From Marinobacter salinus (lineage in GTDB: Bacteria > Pseudomonadota > Gammaproteobacteria > Pseudomonadales > Oleiphilaceae): a stretch of 64,000 bases of DNA. Below the pieces are notes generated by a model that saw only the letters and a list, made by a program, of their open reading frames with translations, searched no databases and was not told the origin of the DNA. The stretch is from NCBI RefSeq assembly GCF_001854125.1, contig NZ_CP017715.1:1612001-1676000 (forward strand), in the 5' to 3' direction. Below, one piece after another: positions 47,800 to 55,139 of the stretch (position 1 is the first letter of the stretch; each line of letters opens with the position of its first letter). The position numbers were made by a program, and so were the translations under genes.

Positions 47800-47920
47800 C
47801 CCTGGTGCTCATCGGTAACATTCTCGGCGGTACAGGTTTGTTCGCGATGCTGGCCTTATGGTCTATGTTCATTCGAAAGGCAGTATTTAATGGACTTACC
47901 CCGATACGCCTGACGCGAAT
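47800..47920 (+). pseudogene. Possible fragment of a formate/nitrite transporter-like gene
   Basis: In the plus frame this stretch encodes LVLIGNILGGTGLFAMLAL and ends at a TGA near 47918. This resembles the last helix of FNT/YfdC-like transporters. There is no start and no upstream part, so at most it is a relic between two cassettes. Tentative. Confidence 0.3.
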
Positions 47921-47951
47921 TTTTATGTGATTCTCGGTCCGGTAGATAGGT

Positions 47952-48488
47952 TTACCAATACCGAGGATCATTAAATGCCTCAACGCAACAAGCCTGTCCC
48001 AGTGGGAGCTCAAGACTGCCCCCACCCAACGACTGCCCCAGCCAACCCTCTGGATGAGCTAGTTTAAACGGCGCTTCCGCAACCTCTTGAGGTACGTGCT
48101 CGAAACTCACTTTTGAATAATAGTTCGGATCACCATAGGTAAAAATGAGTTCGACACCCAGTTCACGTAAGCGCTTAATGCCAAAATGAATCAGTTTTTG
48201 GCCAACACCTTCGCCCTGGTGGTCTGTATCAACAGCTACCGGTGACAGCATAAAAGCTTTTACGGGGGAGCCGAACGACAATCTCGTGAAAAAGATACAG
48301 CCGACTATCTGCCCTTGCTCGGTAGCTATGAACCCGAACAGGTCATCGGTTTCGGTCCCGTTCATCAACTCATGCACCAAATGCCCAATCAGCTTTCCCT
48401 CGGACTCACCTTCTGAATCAGAGAACGTCCGGGTAAACAGGGCCTCAATTTCCTGTCGGTCAGACTCGCTATACGTCGAAAATTTCAT
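47952..48488 (-). CDS. GNAT family N-acetyltransferase (cassette gene)
   Basis: A 178-residue YhbS-like acetyltransferase. It has FGFIATEQGQIVGCIFFTRL, the acetyl-CoA loop DTDHQGEGVGQKLIHFGI at ~88-105 and the YGDPNYYSKVSFEHVP segment seen in this subgroup. The substrate is unknown. No strong ribosome-binding site is visible, and the start lies near a degenerate attC, as is common for cassette genes. Confidence 0.85.
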   Translation of the reverse strand: MKFSTYSESDRQEIEALFTRTFSDSEGESEGKLIGHLVHELMNGTETDDLFGFIATEQGQIVGCIFFTRLSFGSPVKAFMLSPVAVDTDHQGEGVGQKLIHFGIKRLRELGVELIFTYGDPNYYSKVSFEHVPQEVAEAPFKLAHPEGWLGQSLGGGSLELPLGQACCVEAFNDPRYW

Positions 48489-48489
48489 G

Positions 48490-48549
48490 TCTTGGGAATC
48501 CTGTGGAGGCCCGTCAGGGCCCGAACGGACTGCAATTTTTTGTTAGCGG
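48490..48549 (-). repeat. attC-like site 6 (degenerate)
   Basis: CGCTAAC over the stop of the next gene is a usable R'' core and a GGCCCGTCAGGGCC palindrome lies in the middle (48507-48523), but no R' is recognisable. Called mainly from its position between two cassette-like genes. Confidence 0.4.
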
Positions 48550-49178
48550 GCGATTTCGCCAATGCGGTTTCCCGTCAAATGAGTTGAAAATGCTACATAT
48601 ATTGTTGCTAGTGCGCCGATGAATAGAATCCAGTCAATCGTCACGCCAAGCCGGCCAGCGCCGAAGGCACCATAGAATAGACCCACTGCGCTCAACACAA
48701 GGCACCACACCCTAGATCCCAATCCGCGCAGCACCAGCGTAAATCCGATGATAACCGATAGCGTAGGGCATGGGACTAGCCCCGTTGGTGCTGAATAGAG
48801 GTACGCGGTGGCCCCTGTGTCCTGGAGAAAATGAGGATAAACCCAACCAAAGAGGATTAGTAAAGCTCCGGGAATCGTAAGCCGCATTGGAGCAATGCTT
48901 AGACGTTCTATCTCAATACGTGCTGCGATCCCGATCAACACGACACCTGTGAGCGCGAAGAAAAATCCGTTGAACGGGTTCCCATGAATCCATGCAAGGG
49001 CGCTAACGGAGAGCATCGGCGCTGCGAGTAGTATTCCAAAGAGTCGTCCTTTCAGGCGCAGCCCAGCAAACAGCCCAAAAATGAGCGCTGCGAAATATCC
49101 GTGCCAAAAAATGGCAAGAAGACGCCAATCATTGGCGATGGCGCTGAGCCCAGCGAGAATTTCTTCTGGAGTTGGCAT
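48543..49178 (-). CDS. Multi-pass membrane protein, possibly DUF6064 (cassette gene)
   Basis: A 211-residue hydrophobic protein with about six or seven transmembrane helices (for example LLAIFWHGYFAALIFGLFAG, FALTGVVLIGIAA, IDWILFIGALATIYVAF). The GNPFNG and YPHFLQDTG segments suggest the DUF6064 family, but this is from memory and uncertain. The ATG is 11 bases after R' of the adjacent attC, with no ribosome-binding site, so it probably depends on upstream transcription. Confidence 0.7.
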   Translation of the reverse strand: MPTPEEILAGLSAIANDWRLLAIFWHGYFAALIFGLFAGLRLKGRLFGILLAAPMLSVSALAWIHGNPFNGFFFALTGVVLIGIAARIEIERLSIAPMRLTIPGALLILFGWVYPHFLQDTGATAYLYSAPTGLVPCPTLSVIIGFTLVLRGLGSRVWCLVLSAVGLFYGAFGAGRLGVTIDWILFIGALATIYVAFSTHLTGNRIGEIAR

Positions 49179-49189
49179 AGTTTATAGCC

Positions 49190-49267
49190 CGCTAACGCGG
49201 AGCTTTGCGGCAGTTTTGGAACCGCGCAGCTGTGGAAAAACTGTCCGAAAACAGCGGCTGGTTAAAT
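49190..49267 (-). repeat. attC site 7
   Basis: A 78-bp site between CGCTAAC (49190-49196) and GTTAAAT (49261-49267), with arms GGAGCTTTGCGG and AACCGCGCAGC like sites 5 and 8. Confidence 0.88.
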
Positions 49268-49269
49268 TG

Positions 49270-49551
49270 CTATCGTTCACCTTCCAGCTCGTGCCATACC
49301 CTTAGAATGATGATGGCACTGACATGTACGGAGTAGCGAACAACGTACTTGCCAAAGACCATGTCGCGGATGGAATCAGGTACCGGTGCCATTTCAACCG
49401 GTGTTCCCATTCTGGGGAAGTCTGGTAGTAATTCGATTTTGCTAACCAGTTCTGTGGCTATCCTGCCTGCCGCAGAAGGATTGTGAACCGCGATAAACTC
49501 CCTGAGGCGCTTCAAATCTTCAATGGCTTCGTCCGTGTAAACCAGTTTCAC
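49270..49551 (-). CDS. ParE/RelE-superfamily toxin (cassette gene)
   Basis: A 93-residue toxin-like protein: LVYTDEAIEDLKRLREFI at the N-terminus, RIATELVSKIELLPDFPRMGTPV in the middle and YVVRYSVHVSAIIILRVWHELEG at the end, the ParE/RelE fold pattern. ParE poisons gyrase, RelE cuts ribosome-bound mRNA; which applies is not decided. Its ATG overlaps the antitoxin stop by 4 bases, and its own stop sits two bases from the attC. Confidence 0.87.
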   Translation of the reverse strand: MKLVYTDEAIEDLKRLREFIAVHNPSAAGRIATELVSKIELLPDFPRMGTPVEMAPVPDSIRDMVFGKYVVRYSVHVSAIIILRVWHELEGER

Positions 49552-49820
49552 TTACCTGACCTCGGTGCATCCTGCTCGTTTTCAGTTCCCCAGCTATTGA
49601 GCCAGCTATGGACCTCGCTAGCATCGACCACCTTTCCTTGGGCAGCCGACTCCATTGCCTCCAGCGTTTGCTGCCAACGCTCCTGCTCACGCTGCTGCTT
49701 TTCAATATATTCTGATAGCGCCTGATTGATCACCCAGCCTTTACTCCGATGGAGTCTGCCGGCAATTGCTTCCAGATGTTGTTCAACTTCTGCCTGAAGA
49801 CGAACGGTAGTGACGCTCAT
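49548..49820 (-). CDS. Ribbon-helix-helix antitoxin (cassette gene)
   Basis: A 90-residue CopG/ParD-like protein. Residues 1-45 form the RHH DNA-binding region (TTVRLQAEVEQHLEAIAGRLHRSKGWVINQALSEYIE), and the acidic C-terminal tail would wrap the toxin. GAGGG precedes the ATG. It is encoded upstream of and overlapping the toxin, which is standard; the region 49821-49886 presumably holds the module's own autoregulated promoter. Confidence 0.87.
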   Translation of the reverse strand: MSVTTVRLQAEVEQHLEAIAGRLHRSKGWVINQALSEYIEKQQREQERWQQTLEAMESAAQGKVVDASEVHSWLNSWGTENEQDAPRSGK

Positions 49821-49886
49821 GACTGTACCCTCAATGCTAGTGACTACAGTGTATTACAGCATAGTCGGCTAGGGTGCAGCAAAAGA

Positions 49887-49963
49887 ATTTAACGCGGAGC
49901 TTTGCGGCAATTTTGGAGCCGCCAAGCTGTGGAAAATTGTCCGGCAACAGCGGCTGGTTATGC
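49887..49963 (-). repeat. attC site 8
   Basis: A 77-bp site: ATTTAAC (49887-49893, giving R' GTTAAAT on the minus strand, a consensus match) to GTTATGC (49957-49963). The toxin stop follows two bases away. Confidence 0.9.
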
Positions 49964-49964
49964 A

Positions 49965-50228
49965 TTATTCGTAGTGGCTCCAGAGCCTTAAAACCTTAAC
50001 CACACGCTCGTATTCGAGCACTTGGTAGACCAGACGATGCTGAATATTGATACGGCGTGAGTAGGCTCCCGCAAGATCGCCAATAAGTTTCTCAAACGGT
50101 GGCGGCTTGCGGTATGGGTCTTCCGCTATCAGCGCTAATAGTTCCTGGGTTTTTGGTTTGAGGCCGCTGGAGGCTAGTTTCTTTGCATCTTTTTGGGCTT
50201 GCTTGGTATAAACCAACTTCCATGTCAC
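49965..50228 (-). CDS. Txe/YoeB family mRNA-interferase toxin (cassette gene)
   Basis: An 87-residue toxin: WKLVYTKQAQKDAKKLASSG, PPPFEKLIGDLAGAYSRRIN and the C-terminal HRLVYQV...RLWSHYE, whose His/Tyr residues are the YoeB catalytic signature. It would cut mRNA at the ribosome. The start is GTG, overlapping the antitoxin stop (GTGA). Its 3' part is duplicated at 47.40-47.56 kb. Confidence 0.92.
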   Translation of the reverse strand: MTWKLVYTKQAQKDAKKLASSGLKPKTQELLALIAEDPYRKPPPFEKLIGDLAGAYSRRINIQHRLVYQVLEYERVVKVLRLWSHYE

Positions 50229-50467
50229 CAGTCCAGCTCCTCATCGCATTCATCCACGGGGGTGTCCATCCCCTCGCGAATAGACTCACGCATACCCGGT
50301 ACCGAGAGCAGGTAAAGTGTTTCCTGTATTGCCGACCAATCTTCCTCGGATACCAAAACCGCTTTGTTCCGCTTACCCATAATGACGATTGGCTGGTGGG
50401 ACTCGGCAGTTTCATCAATCAACCGATAAAGGTTGCTGCGCGCCTCAGTTGCTGTGATTCCGGTCAT
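50225..50467 (-). CDS. YefM/Phd family antitoxin (cassette gene)
   Basis: An 80-residue antitoxin: ITATEARSNLYRLIDETAES is the Phd/YefM N-terminal DNA-binding fold, followed by QPIVIMGKRNKAVLVSEEDW and an acidic tail that neutralises the toxin. AGAGG precedes the ATG. Upstream of the toxin, with a likely operator at 50500-50523. Confidence 0.92.
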   Translation of the reverse strand: MTGITATEARSNLYRLIDETAESHQPIVIMGKRNKAVLVSEEDWSAIQETLYLLSVPGMRESIREGMDTPVDECDEELDW

Positions 50468-50499
50468 GACGCACCTCTTGCGTGTTTAACTTTTATCAA

Positions 50500-50523
50500 G
50501 TGTACGCCTATAGGTACGTACGT
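50500..50523. promoter_or_regulatory. Putative YefM operator
   Basis: The palindromic core CCTATAGG is flanked by GTAC on the left (50502-50505) and by GTACGTAC on the right, resembling the TGTAC-rich operators of yefM-yoeB. It lies 33-56 bases upstream of the antitoxin ATG, where autoregulation is expected. Confidence 0.55.
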
Positions 50524-50538
50524 CAAGACGAACGCTCT

Positions 50539-50618
50539 GCATAACGCCAGCCAGCATGCGCGGCTTTGGAATGGAGGCGAAGCCGCAATGAAAAGACGTG
50601 GGTTCTACCCCGTTACTG
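50539..50618 (-). repeat. attC site 9
   Basis: GCATAAC at 50539-50545 begins a class-II attC: CAGCATGCGCGGCTT, GGAGGCGAAGCCGCAATG and GACGTGGG follow. The R'' end near GTTACTG (50612-50618) is imperfect. Confidence 0.78.
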
Positions 50619-50641
50619 CGGACATTCCTAAAAATATACAC

Positions 50642-51400
50642 CTAATCCTGTCGAATCATCCTTGTGAAGGGCTTCCTTGACCGACCGCTGATTCCCCGCC
50701 TGCGAATACGGTCGACGTTACGGTTCATTAAGTGGCGGAAGAGGTATCGGAACAGCCACTTCTTCACCCCGGCCAAATTGCTGTGAGTGGGGTAGAAATC
50801 GTCCGGCCGGGCGTAAACACCGAAATCATCAGCGATACCTTCATTCTGAATATAGGTGTTTTCCCCGTGCCAATCTATGGGTGGCTGAGCCAGGCAGGGC
50901 GTGGCGACGCCGTACCCCGAAAACGTTTTACACTCGTCACCAAAGCGCGCCTGGACCTGGCCTAAATAAGCCCTGTCGATAATGTAACCTTCAAGGTTGA
51001 TCCAGCGACCGTCCAGGTAAACTTCCACCCAGCTGTGAACGATGCGTTCCGGGGCAAGCGCGAATAGGTACCAAGGAATGGCACCGCGCTGCAACTCGTT
51101 GTGTATGGTGAAGCCATGGAAGCGATTGCTAATGCCCACGCCCCGGAGCAGCGCCATCAGTAAAGTGCCTTTGGTGTTGCACTGACCATATCCGTCTTTG
51201 AGCACCTGGCTGGCGGGAATGGTGTCGTCGGTATTGTACCCGAAGTGGATATCGTCCCGCACAAAGGTATAGATGGCGCCGATGGCGTCATAAGGCGACA
51301 ACTCGCGCCAGCATTTCGCTTTGATCAACGCCTGAAGGCTGGGGTGGTCGTAGTCCAGCATTGGCGTCTGCGACAAATAATCATTATCCGGACTGTTCAT
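50642..51400 (-). CDS. Transglutaminase-like protein (cassette gene)
   Basis: A 252-residue protein with a transglutaminase-like (papain-fold) core: Cys in KDGYGQCNTKGTLLMALLR, His in RIVHSWVEVYLDGRW and a likely Asp nearby. Bacterial members act as peptidases or amidases as often as crosslinkers. The C-terminus is basic. AGGAGG precedes the ATG. It follows an AraC-type regulator gene in the same direction with a 74-base gap, so the regulator may control it. Confidence 0.85.
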   Translation of the reverse strand: MNSPDNDYLSQTPMLDYDHPSLQALIKAKCWRELSPYDAIGAIYTFVRDDIHFGYNTDDTIPASQVLKDGYGQCNTKGTLLMALLRGVGISNRFHGFTIHNELQRGAIPWYLFALAPERIVHSWVEVYLDGRWINLEGYIIDRAYLGQVQARFGDECKTFSGYGVATPCLAQPPIDWHGENTYIQNEGIADDFGVYARPDDFYPTHSNLAGVKKWLFRYLFRHLMNRNVDRIRRRGISGRSRKPFTRMIRQD

Positions 51401-51474
51401 GGGCGTCTCCTCCTGTTAAAGAACATGTACTGTCAGTGTACTTTGGAGGCGCCCGGAATAATTGAATAAACTGG

Positions 51475-52260
51475 CTATGAGAAAAGTCCGCCGGCCTCTC
51501 GAATGGACAGCCCGAAAAGGCTTTTAAAGGTCCGGCTCAAATGGGCGCTGTCGGAGAAGCCAGCTCCATAGGCCGCTTCGGTGGCGGAGGCTCCCTGGGC
51601 CAGGGCGTTTATGGCACAGATCAAGCGCCGCCAGAGCACGTAAGGGCGCCAGGGTATATGCATCTGTTCGCGAAACAGGTGGAGAAAACGTCCTTCCGAC
51701 AATGACAGGGACCGTGCCACTTCTACGGCGCGCCAGCCGGCGGGTTTAAGGCAGGCCCCGGAGAGGCACTCGTCCAGTTCTCGCAACAGTGTTCGCAATC
51801 GCTCATCCGCAACGGTTGACGCGGTATCGCCGGTGGACTGGGCCAGAAATTCTTGTTTCATGTCGAGAGCGCCGAACAGGCCACCAAGGTGAGCGGCCGG
51901 ATCATCTTCGGCACTGGGTATGAGTGGCGTAGCAGCCGGCAACTCTTGCAAGGCAATCATGGCCTGATTGCCGAGTAGCTGCGACAGCCGCGCTCCCAGA
52001 GCGCTTTGCGGTTCCACCAGTATGACCCAGCCGCTATCCATCGTCAGCCGGTGGGCAACCCGCGACTGCACAACCACCGCTCCATGCACAACCAGATCGT
52101 CATGGCGGCAAATCGCCTTCTGACCGGCGGGCCACACCACCTGGATAGGGTGATGTTTATGGCTTTTCACCTCTAACGTGGCTCCGAAAACCATCAATAG
52201 CCCGGGTTTTAGCCAAACGGTAGGAGGTCTTGGCTCCGCAGGTGGGTGTCCCATAGACAT
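51475..52260 (-). CDS. AraC-family transcriptional regulator (cassette gene)
   Basis: The 261-residue protein has a cupin-like N-terminal half and a C-terminal AraC double helix-turn-helix (~165-255): VEVARSLSLSEGRFLHLFREQMHIPWRPYVLWRRL and ATEAAYGAGFSDSAHLSRTFKSLFG. The cupin half may sense a ligand; identity unknown. AGAGG precedes the ATG. Together with the transglutaminase gene it makes an unusual two-gene, non-toxin cassette of about 1.8 kb. Confidence 0.88.
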   Translation of the reverse strand: MSMGHPPAEPRPPTVWLKPGLLMVFGATLEVKSHKHHPIQVVWPAGQKAICRHDDLVVHGAVVVQSRVAHRLTMDSGWVILVEPQSALGARLSQLLGNQAMIALQELPAATPLIPSAEDDPAAHLGGLFGALDMKQEFLAQSTGDTASTVADERLRTLLRELDECLSGACLKPAGWRAVEVARSLSLSEGRFLHLFREQMHIPWRPYVLWRRLICAINALAQGASATEAAYGAGFSDSAHLSRTFKSLFGLSIREAGGLFS

Positions 52261-52442
52261 TCAGTTTACCTCTGGAGCATCGCCCGATCTATATGGAATT
52301 AATAACTCAAGTCTCGGAGTTCGTTTTAGACTGGGTCCGTGGTACAAATCCGTCCTCGCCACTGGCCATGCCCCTGCTGCGCACGCCCTGTAGTGGCACG
52401 ACCAGTCAGTGCATTACCTGGACCCAATGCATTACCCTTTAC

Positions 52443-52527
52443 GCATAACGCTACGCTCTGTGGCAAATTTGTAGCGCAGCGGAAAATTTGTCCAACAGCA
52501 GCACCTTGATAGCTGACTCGTTCATGC
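52443..52527 (-). repeat. attC-like site 10
   Basis: From GCATAAC (52443-52449) to GTTCATGC (52520-52527). The arms CGCTACGCTCTGTGGCAAATTT and GTAGCGCAGCGGAAAATTTG pair in part. It overlaps the stop of the ZIP gene. Confidence 0.65.
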
Positions 52528-53250
52528 ATTCCACATCGCGAGGCATAGCGTCAGCGCTATCCCCACTGAAAAGAAACCGAAATGCGTGGCTGCGGCGCGG
52601 AAGCTTTTATTTGCCTTGATCTCCGGTACCAAGTCGGAAGCGGCAATGTAAATGAAGTTGCCTGCGCCAAAAAGCACCAAGCCGGACACTTCAAACTGTT
52701 GAGCTGCAAAATAAGCGACCAGGGCTCCCAGAGGAAAAGTCAGTGCAGAGAGGAAATTCCACAGCAAAGCACTTCGTCGAGGAAAGCCACCGCGCACCAG
52801 AATACCAAAGTCGCCCAACTCCTGTGGAACCTCGTGGGCTGCCGCCGCAACCCAAGCGGTAACGCCGGCAGCAGGATTGATCAGGAAGGTACTAGCAATC
52901 CCCAGGCCGCCGAGAAAATTATGAACAGCATCGCCAATAAGGATCAGATAGGTTACCGGTTTTCGTCCTGTAGGTTCGGAACTGTGTGAGTGGTGCCAGT
53001 GAAGAAACAGCTCCAACCCCAGAAAGGTGACAAAACCAGCGGCGAGCCACACGCCGGTTACCAACGGGTCGAGGGCGGCAGAACCCTCTGGAATCATGTG
53101 AAACAAGGCACCGCCAATCAGTGTTCCCGCTGCAAGGGAGACAAAGGGTAGCAGCAAGCGATCAAGGGTGGCCGGTTTAAGCACTACGGTGACACTGCCC
53201 ACCAAGGCGATCGCACTCATGAGAAATCCACCGATGACAATCCAAATCAA
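52522..53250 (-). CDS. ZIP family metal transporter (cassette gene)
   Basis: A ~242-residue membrane protein with about eight helices and canonical ZIP metal ligands: HNFLGG in helix 4 and HEVPQELGDFG in helix 5. It probably imports zinc, iron or manganese. The start is uncertain: TTG 53250 (NLIWIVIGGFLMSAIAL follows) or ATG 53220. An IS copy is inserted only ~35 bases upstream and a longer frame reads into it, so the native leader or promoter may have been displaced. Confidence 0.82.
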   Translation of the reverse strand: MIWIVIGGFLMSAIALVGSVTVVLKPATLDRLLLPFVSLAAGTLIGGALFHMIPEGSAALDPLVTGVWLAAGFVTFLGLELFLHWHHSHSSEPTGRKPVTYLILIGDAVHNFLGGLGIASTFLINPAAGVTAWVAAAAHEVPQELGDFGILVRGGFPRRSALLWNFLSALTFPLGALVAYFAAQQFEVSGLVLFGAGNFIYIAASDLVPEIKANKSFRAAATHFGFFSVGIALTLCLAMWNA

Positions 53251-53284
53251 GTTATCGATATGCGATTCCTTCTTGGCAGCTAAC

Positions 53285-54460
53285 GAGGCTGTAGAAAAAC
53301 CCGAATCCAGGCCCCAGCCATGAACCTCGGCTTTTCGACGTGCTAAGCGCCGGTGTTGCTGGTTTCCAGCAAGCTCTTCCTCAGGGCATCCACTCTCGGT
53401 ATCACGCCGCCAACCACCCGTAATTCGCAAGCTTCTCAATATTGTGCACCAGGCAGTATAGCTGCCACTGGCCCTGCACCTTCTTTTTGCCCCGCAAACT
53501 GAAGCGATTGAGCCCCTTATTCGTGCCAATGTTGCCGAACACCGGTTCCACCACCGACATGCGGTGGCTATAGATCTCTTTCCCCTGCGGGCTGTCCACA
53601 CGGTGTTTCATTCAGTCGGTGTAGTTTGGCAGGCGCAGGTGAGGGTTACCGGATCGAACTGAAATTCACTGGCCGGGACGATGTCTTTCCAACCCGTAGT
53701 CGGCTGGCTCTGATGCCGCTTGCCGTACTTGTCTTTCTGGTTCTGGAACTTCGGGTCGCGGCTGCGGAATTTGTTGTCGGGCACGTAGCCGTTGATCTGC
53801 CGTTCGTGCAGGTATTTCATGTTCGCTTCGTTGGCGAAGCCGGTATCGGCCGTGATCACAGTGCCTTGCTGATAAATGCTGTCAGCGATACCCAGCTTCT
53901 TGAAGCGGGTTTCCACACTCTCCAGTACCGGTTGCAGCGTGTGGTGTTCCTGGCCTTCGCCAAAGGCCTGGGCATCGATAATGACCTGGTGTTTCTTGTC
54001 CACCGCAGCCACGCCGTTATAGCCCTGGATCGTGCCCTTGCTGGTGGTCATCTTGGCGCTTTCGTTATCGGTGATGTTGCTCTTCACTTCCTTGTTCCGT
54101 TTCCCCCGGCCCATCCTTGGGCAGTTCGTCTTTAGGAAGCGGTCGACTTTCCTGGCGGCCTCATCCAGGGACAGGATGGTCTTGGCTCGTCGGATGTCCC
54201 GGTCCAGCTCCGCTTCGGTCTCTGCCTCGTCCCGCTCGTAATGTTCCTTCAAGTGGTGGCGGATCAATCGTCGCAACTTCTCCCGTTTCTCATCCAGCTC
54301 CTTGAAGGTGCCGGGCTGAAGCTGTTCCTGGTAGTTGATCACGACCATGGCGTCCTGACCGTAGTTGTAGTGCTTGAAGCGGGGCATTCCGACGGCTCCT
54401 TGTCTGTTTGCCTGATCCTACCAATCTGGGAGGGGATTTTCGGGGTCTTTCTACAGCCTC
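53285..54460 (-). mobile_element. Deleted copy of the attC-inserted IS1182-like element (copy A)
   Basis: A 1176-bp relic with intact ends: left GAGGCTGTAGAAAAACCC and right CTACAGCCTC. Flanks are TAAC at the left and AACG at the right, so it sits in an attC core exactly like copies B-D. Two internal deletions removed about a third of the element; the ends could still be mobilised in trans. Confidence 0.88.
53402..54387 (-). pseudogene. IS1182-family transposase, internally deleted (copy A)
   Basis: Remnants of the 523-residue transposase. The first part joins residue ~28 (LQPGTF) directly to ~158 (KELDEKREK); intact copies have GTF followed by two similar AAGGTGCC-type sequences there, so recombination between short repeats is likely. 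The frame then breaks after ~residue 370, and the C-terminal 70 residues remain in another frame (53402-53611). The first catalytic Asp region is lost. Confidence 0.88.
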
Positions 54461-54527
54461 AACGCTTGGCTTTTCGGCGTGCCGTAGCGCCAGCGCAGGC
54501 GCGTCCGACAACAGCCACTGGTTAAGC
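54461..54527 (-). repeat. attC site 11, split by IS copy A
   Basis: R'' GCTTAAC (minus; 54521-54527) overlaps the higA stop. The site runs through GGCGTGCCGTAGCG...GCGCGTCCGACAAC to AACG next to the IS; the other half of R' (GTTAGCT) is at the far IS end, 53278-53284. Confidence 0.8.
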
Positions 54528-54815
54528 TGCTTCGAAGTCCAGGCGATGAATACCATCCAGATTGACTGTGCCGCGAGCCACCCATAGGTCATACATATCT
54601 TGCATCGCCAACCAGCTCTCAGGAGTGCGCCCGAGAACCTTGGACAGCCGCAAAGACATTTCAGGGCTAATGCCACTATCTCCTTTGAGCAGCCGAGACA
54701 AAGTAGAAGGTGAAACGCCCAGACTGGAAGCAAGCTGACGAGAGCTGATACCGAAAGGCTCCAGGTACACCTCGCGAATGAATTCACCAGGGTGCGGCGG
54801 ATTATGCATAGTCAT
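54522..54815 (-). CDS. higA: HigA-family antitoxin (cassette gene)
   Basis: A 97-residue XRE-type helix-turn-helix antitoxin: [39 protein letters not shown] is the HigA/VapI signature. It neutralises the HigB toxin and represses the operon. As usual for higBA, the antitoxin is downstream of the toxin; its ATG overlaps the toxin stop by one base (TAATG). Confidence 0.93.
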   Translation of the reverse strand: MTMHNPPHPGEFIREVYLEPFGISSRQLASSLGVSPSTLSRLLKGDSGISPEMSLRLSKVLGRTPESWLAMQDMYDLWVARGTVNLDGIHRLDFEAA

Positions 54816-55093
54816 TAGTGATAATCCTCATAATCAAGAATGTAGGCGTTGCCGTCCTGGAATTCGAACGTCATGCGCCAATTTCCGTTAACCCTAATCG
54901 ACCACCGGCCTTTGTCTTTGCCCTTCAATGGATGAAGCCGAAAACCAGGGATATCCATGTCTTCCACTGAAGTCGCCGTATCCAGAGCAGCCAGCTGCAT
55001 ACGCAGCTTCTTGGCATGGTCGGGTTGTATGCCAGACGTGTGGCCGGTCGAGTAAAACCGCTTCAGTCCTTTGTGACGGAATGATTTAATCAT
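54815..55093 (-). CDS. higB: HigB-family mRNA-interferase toxin (cassette gene)
   Basis: A 92-residue RelE-superfamily toxin: [21 protein letters not shown] at the N-terminus, [26 protein letters not shown] in the core and ILDYEDYH at the end, all typical HigB. It cuts translated mRNA. The region 55094-55139 between its start and the IS should contain the module promoter. Confidence 0.93.
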   Translation of the reverse strand: MIKSFRHKGLKRFYSTGHTSGIQPDHAKKLRMQLAALDTATSVEDMDIPGFRLHPLKGKDKGRWSIRVNGNWRMTFEFQDGNAYILDYEDYH

Positions 55094-55139
55094 GAGGGAA
55101 TACTAGCATGTTGCGCACCACGCAACAATAGAGCTTAAC

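Noticed and set aside
53250..53601. N-terminal extension of the ZIP gene to 53601
   Set aside because: The added ~117 residues are an out-of-frame translation of the IS remnant, not ZIP sequence.
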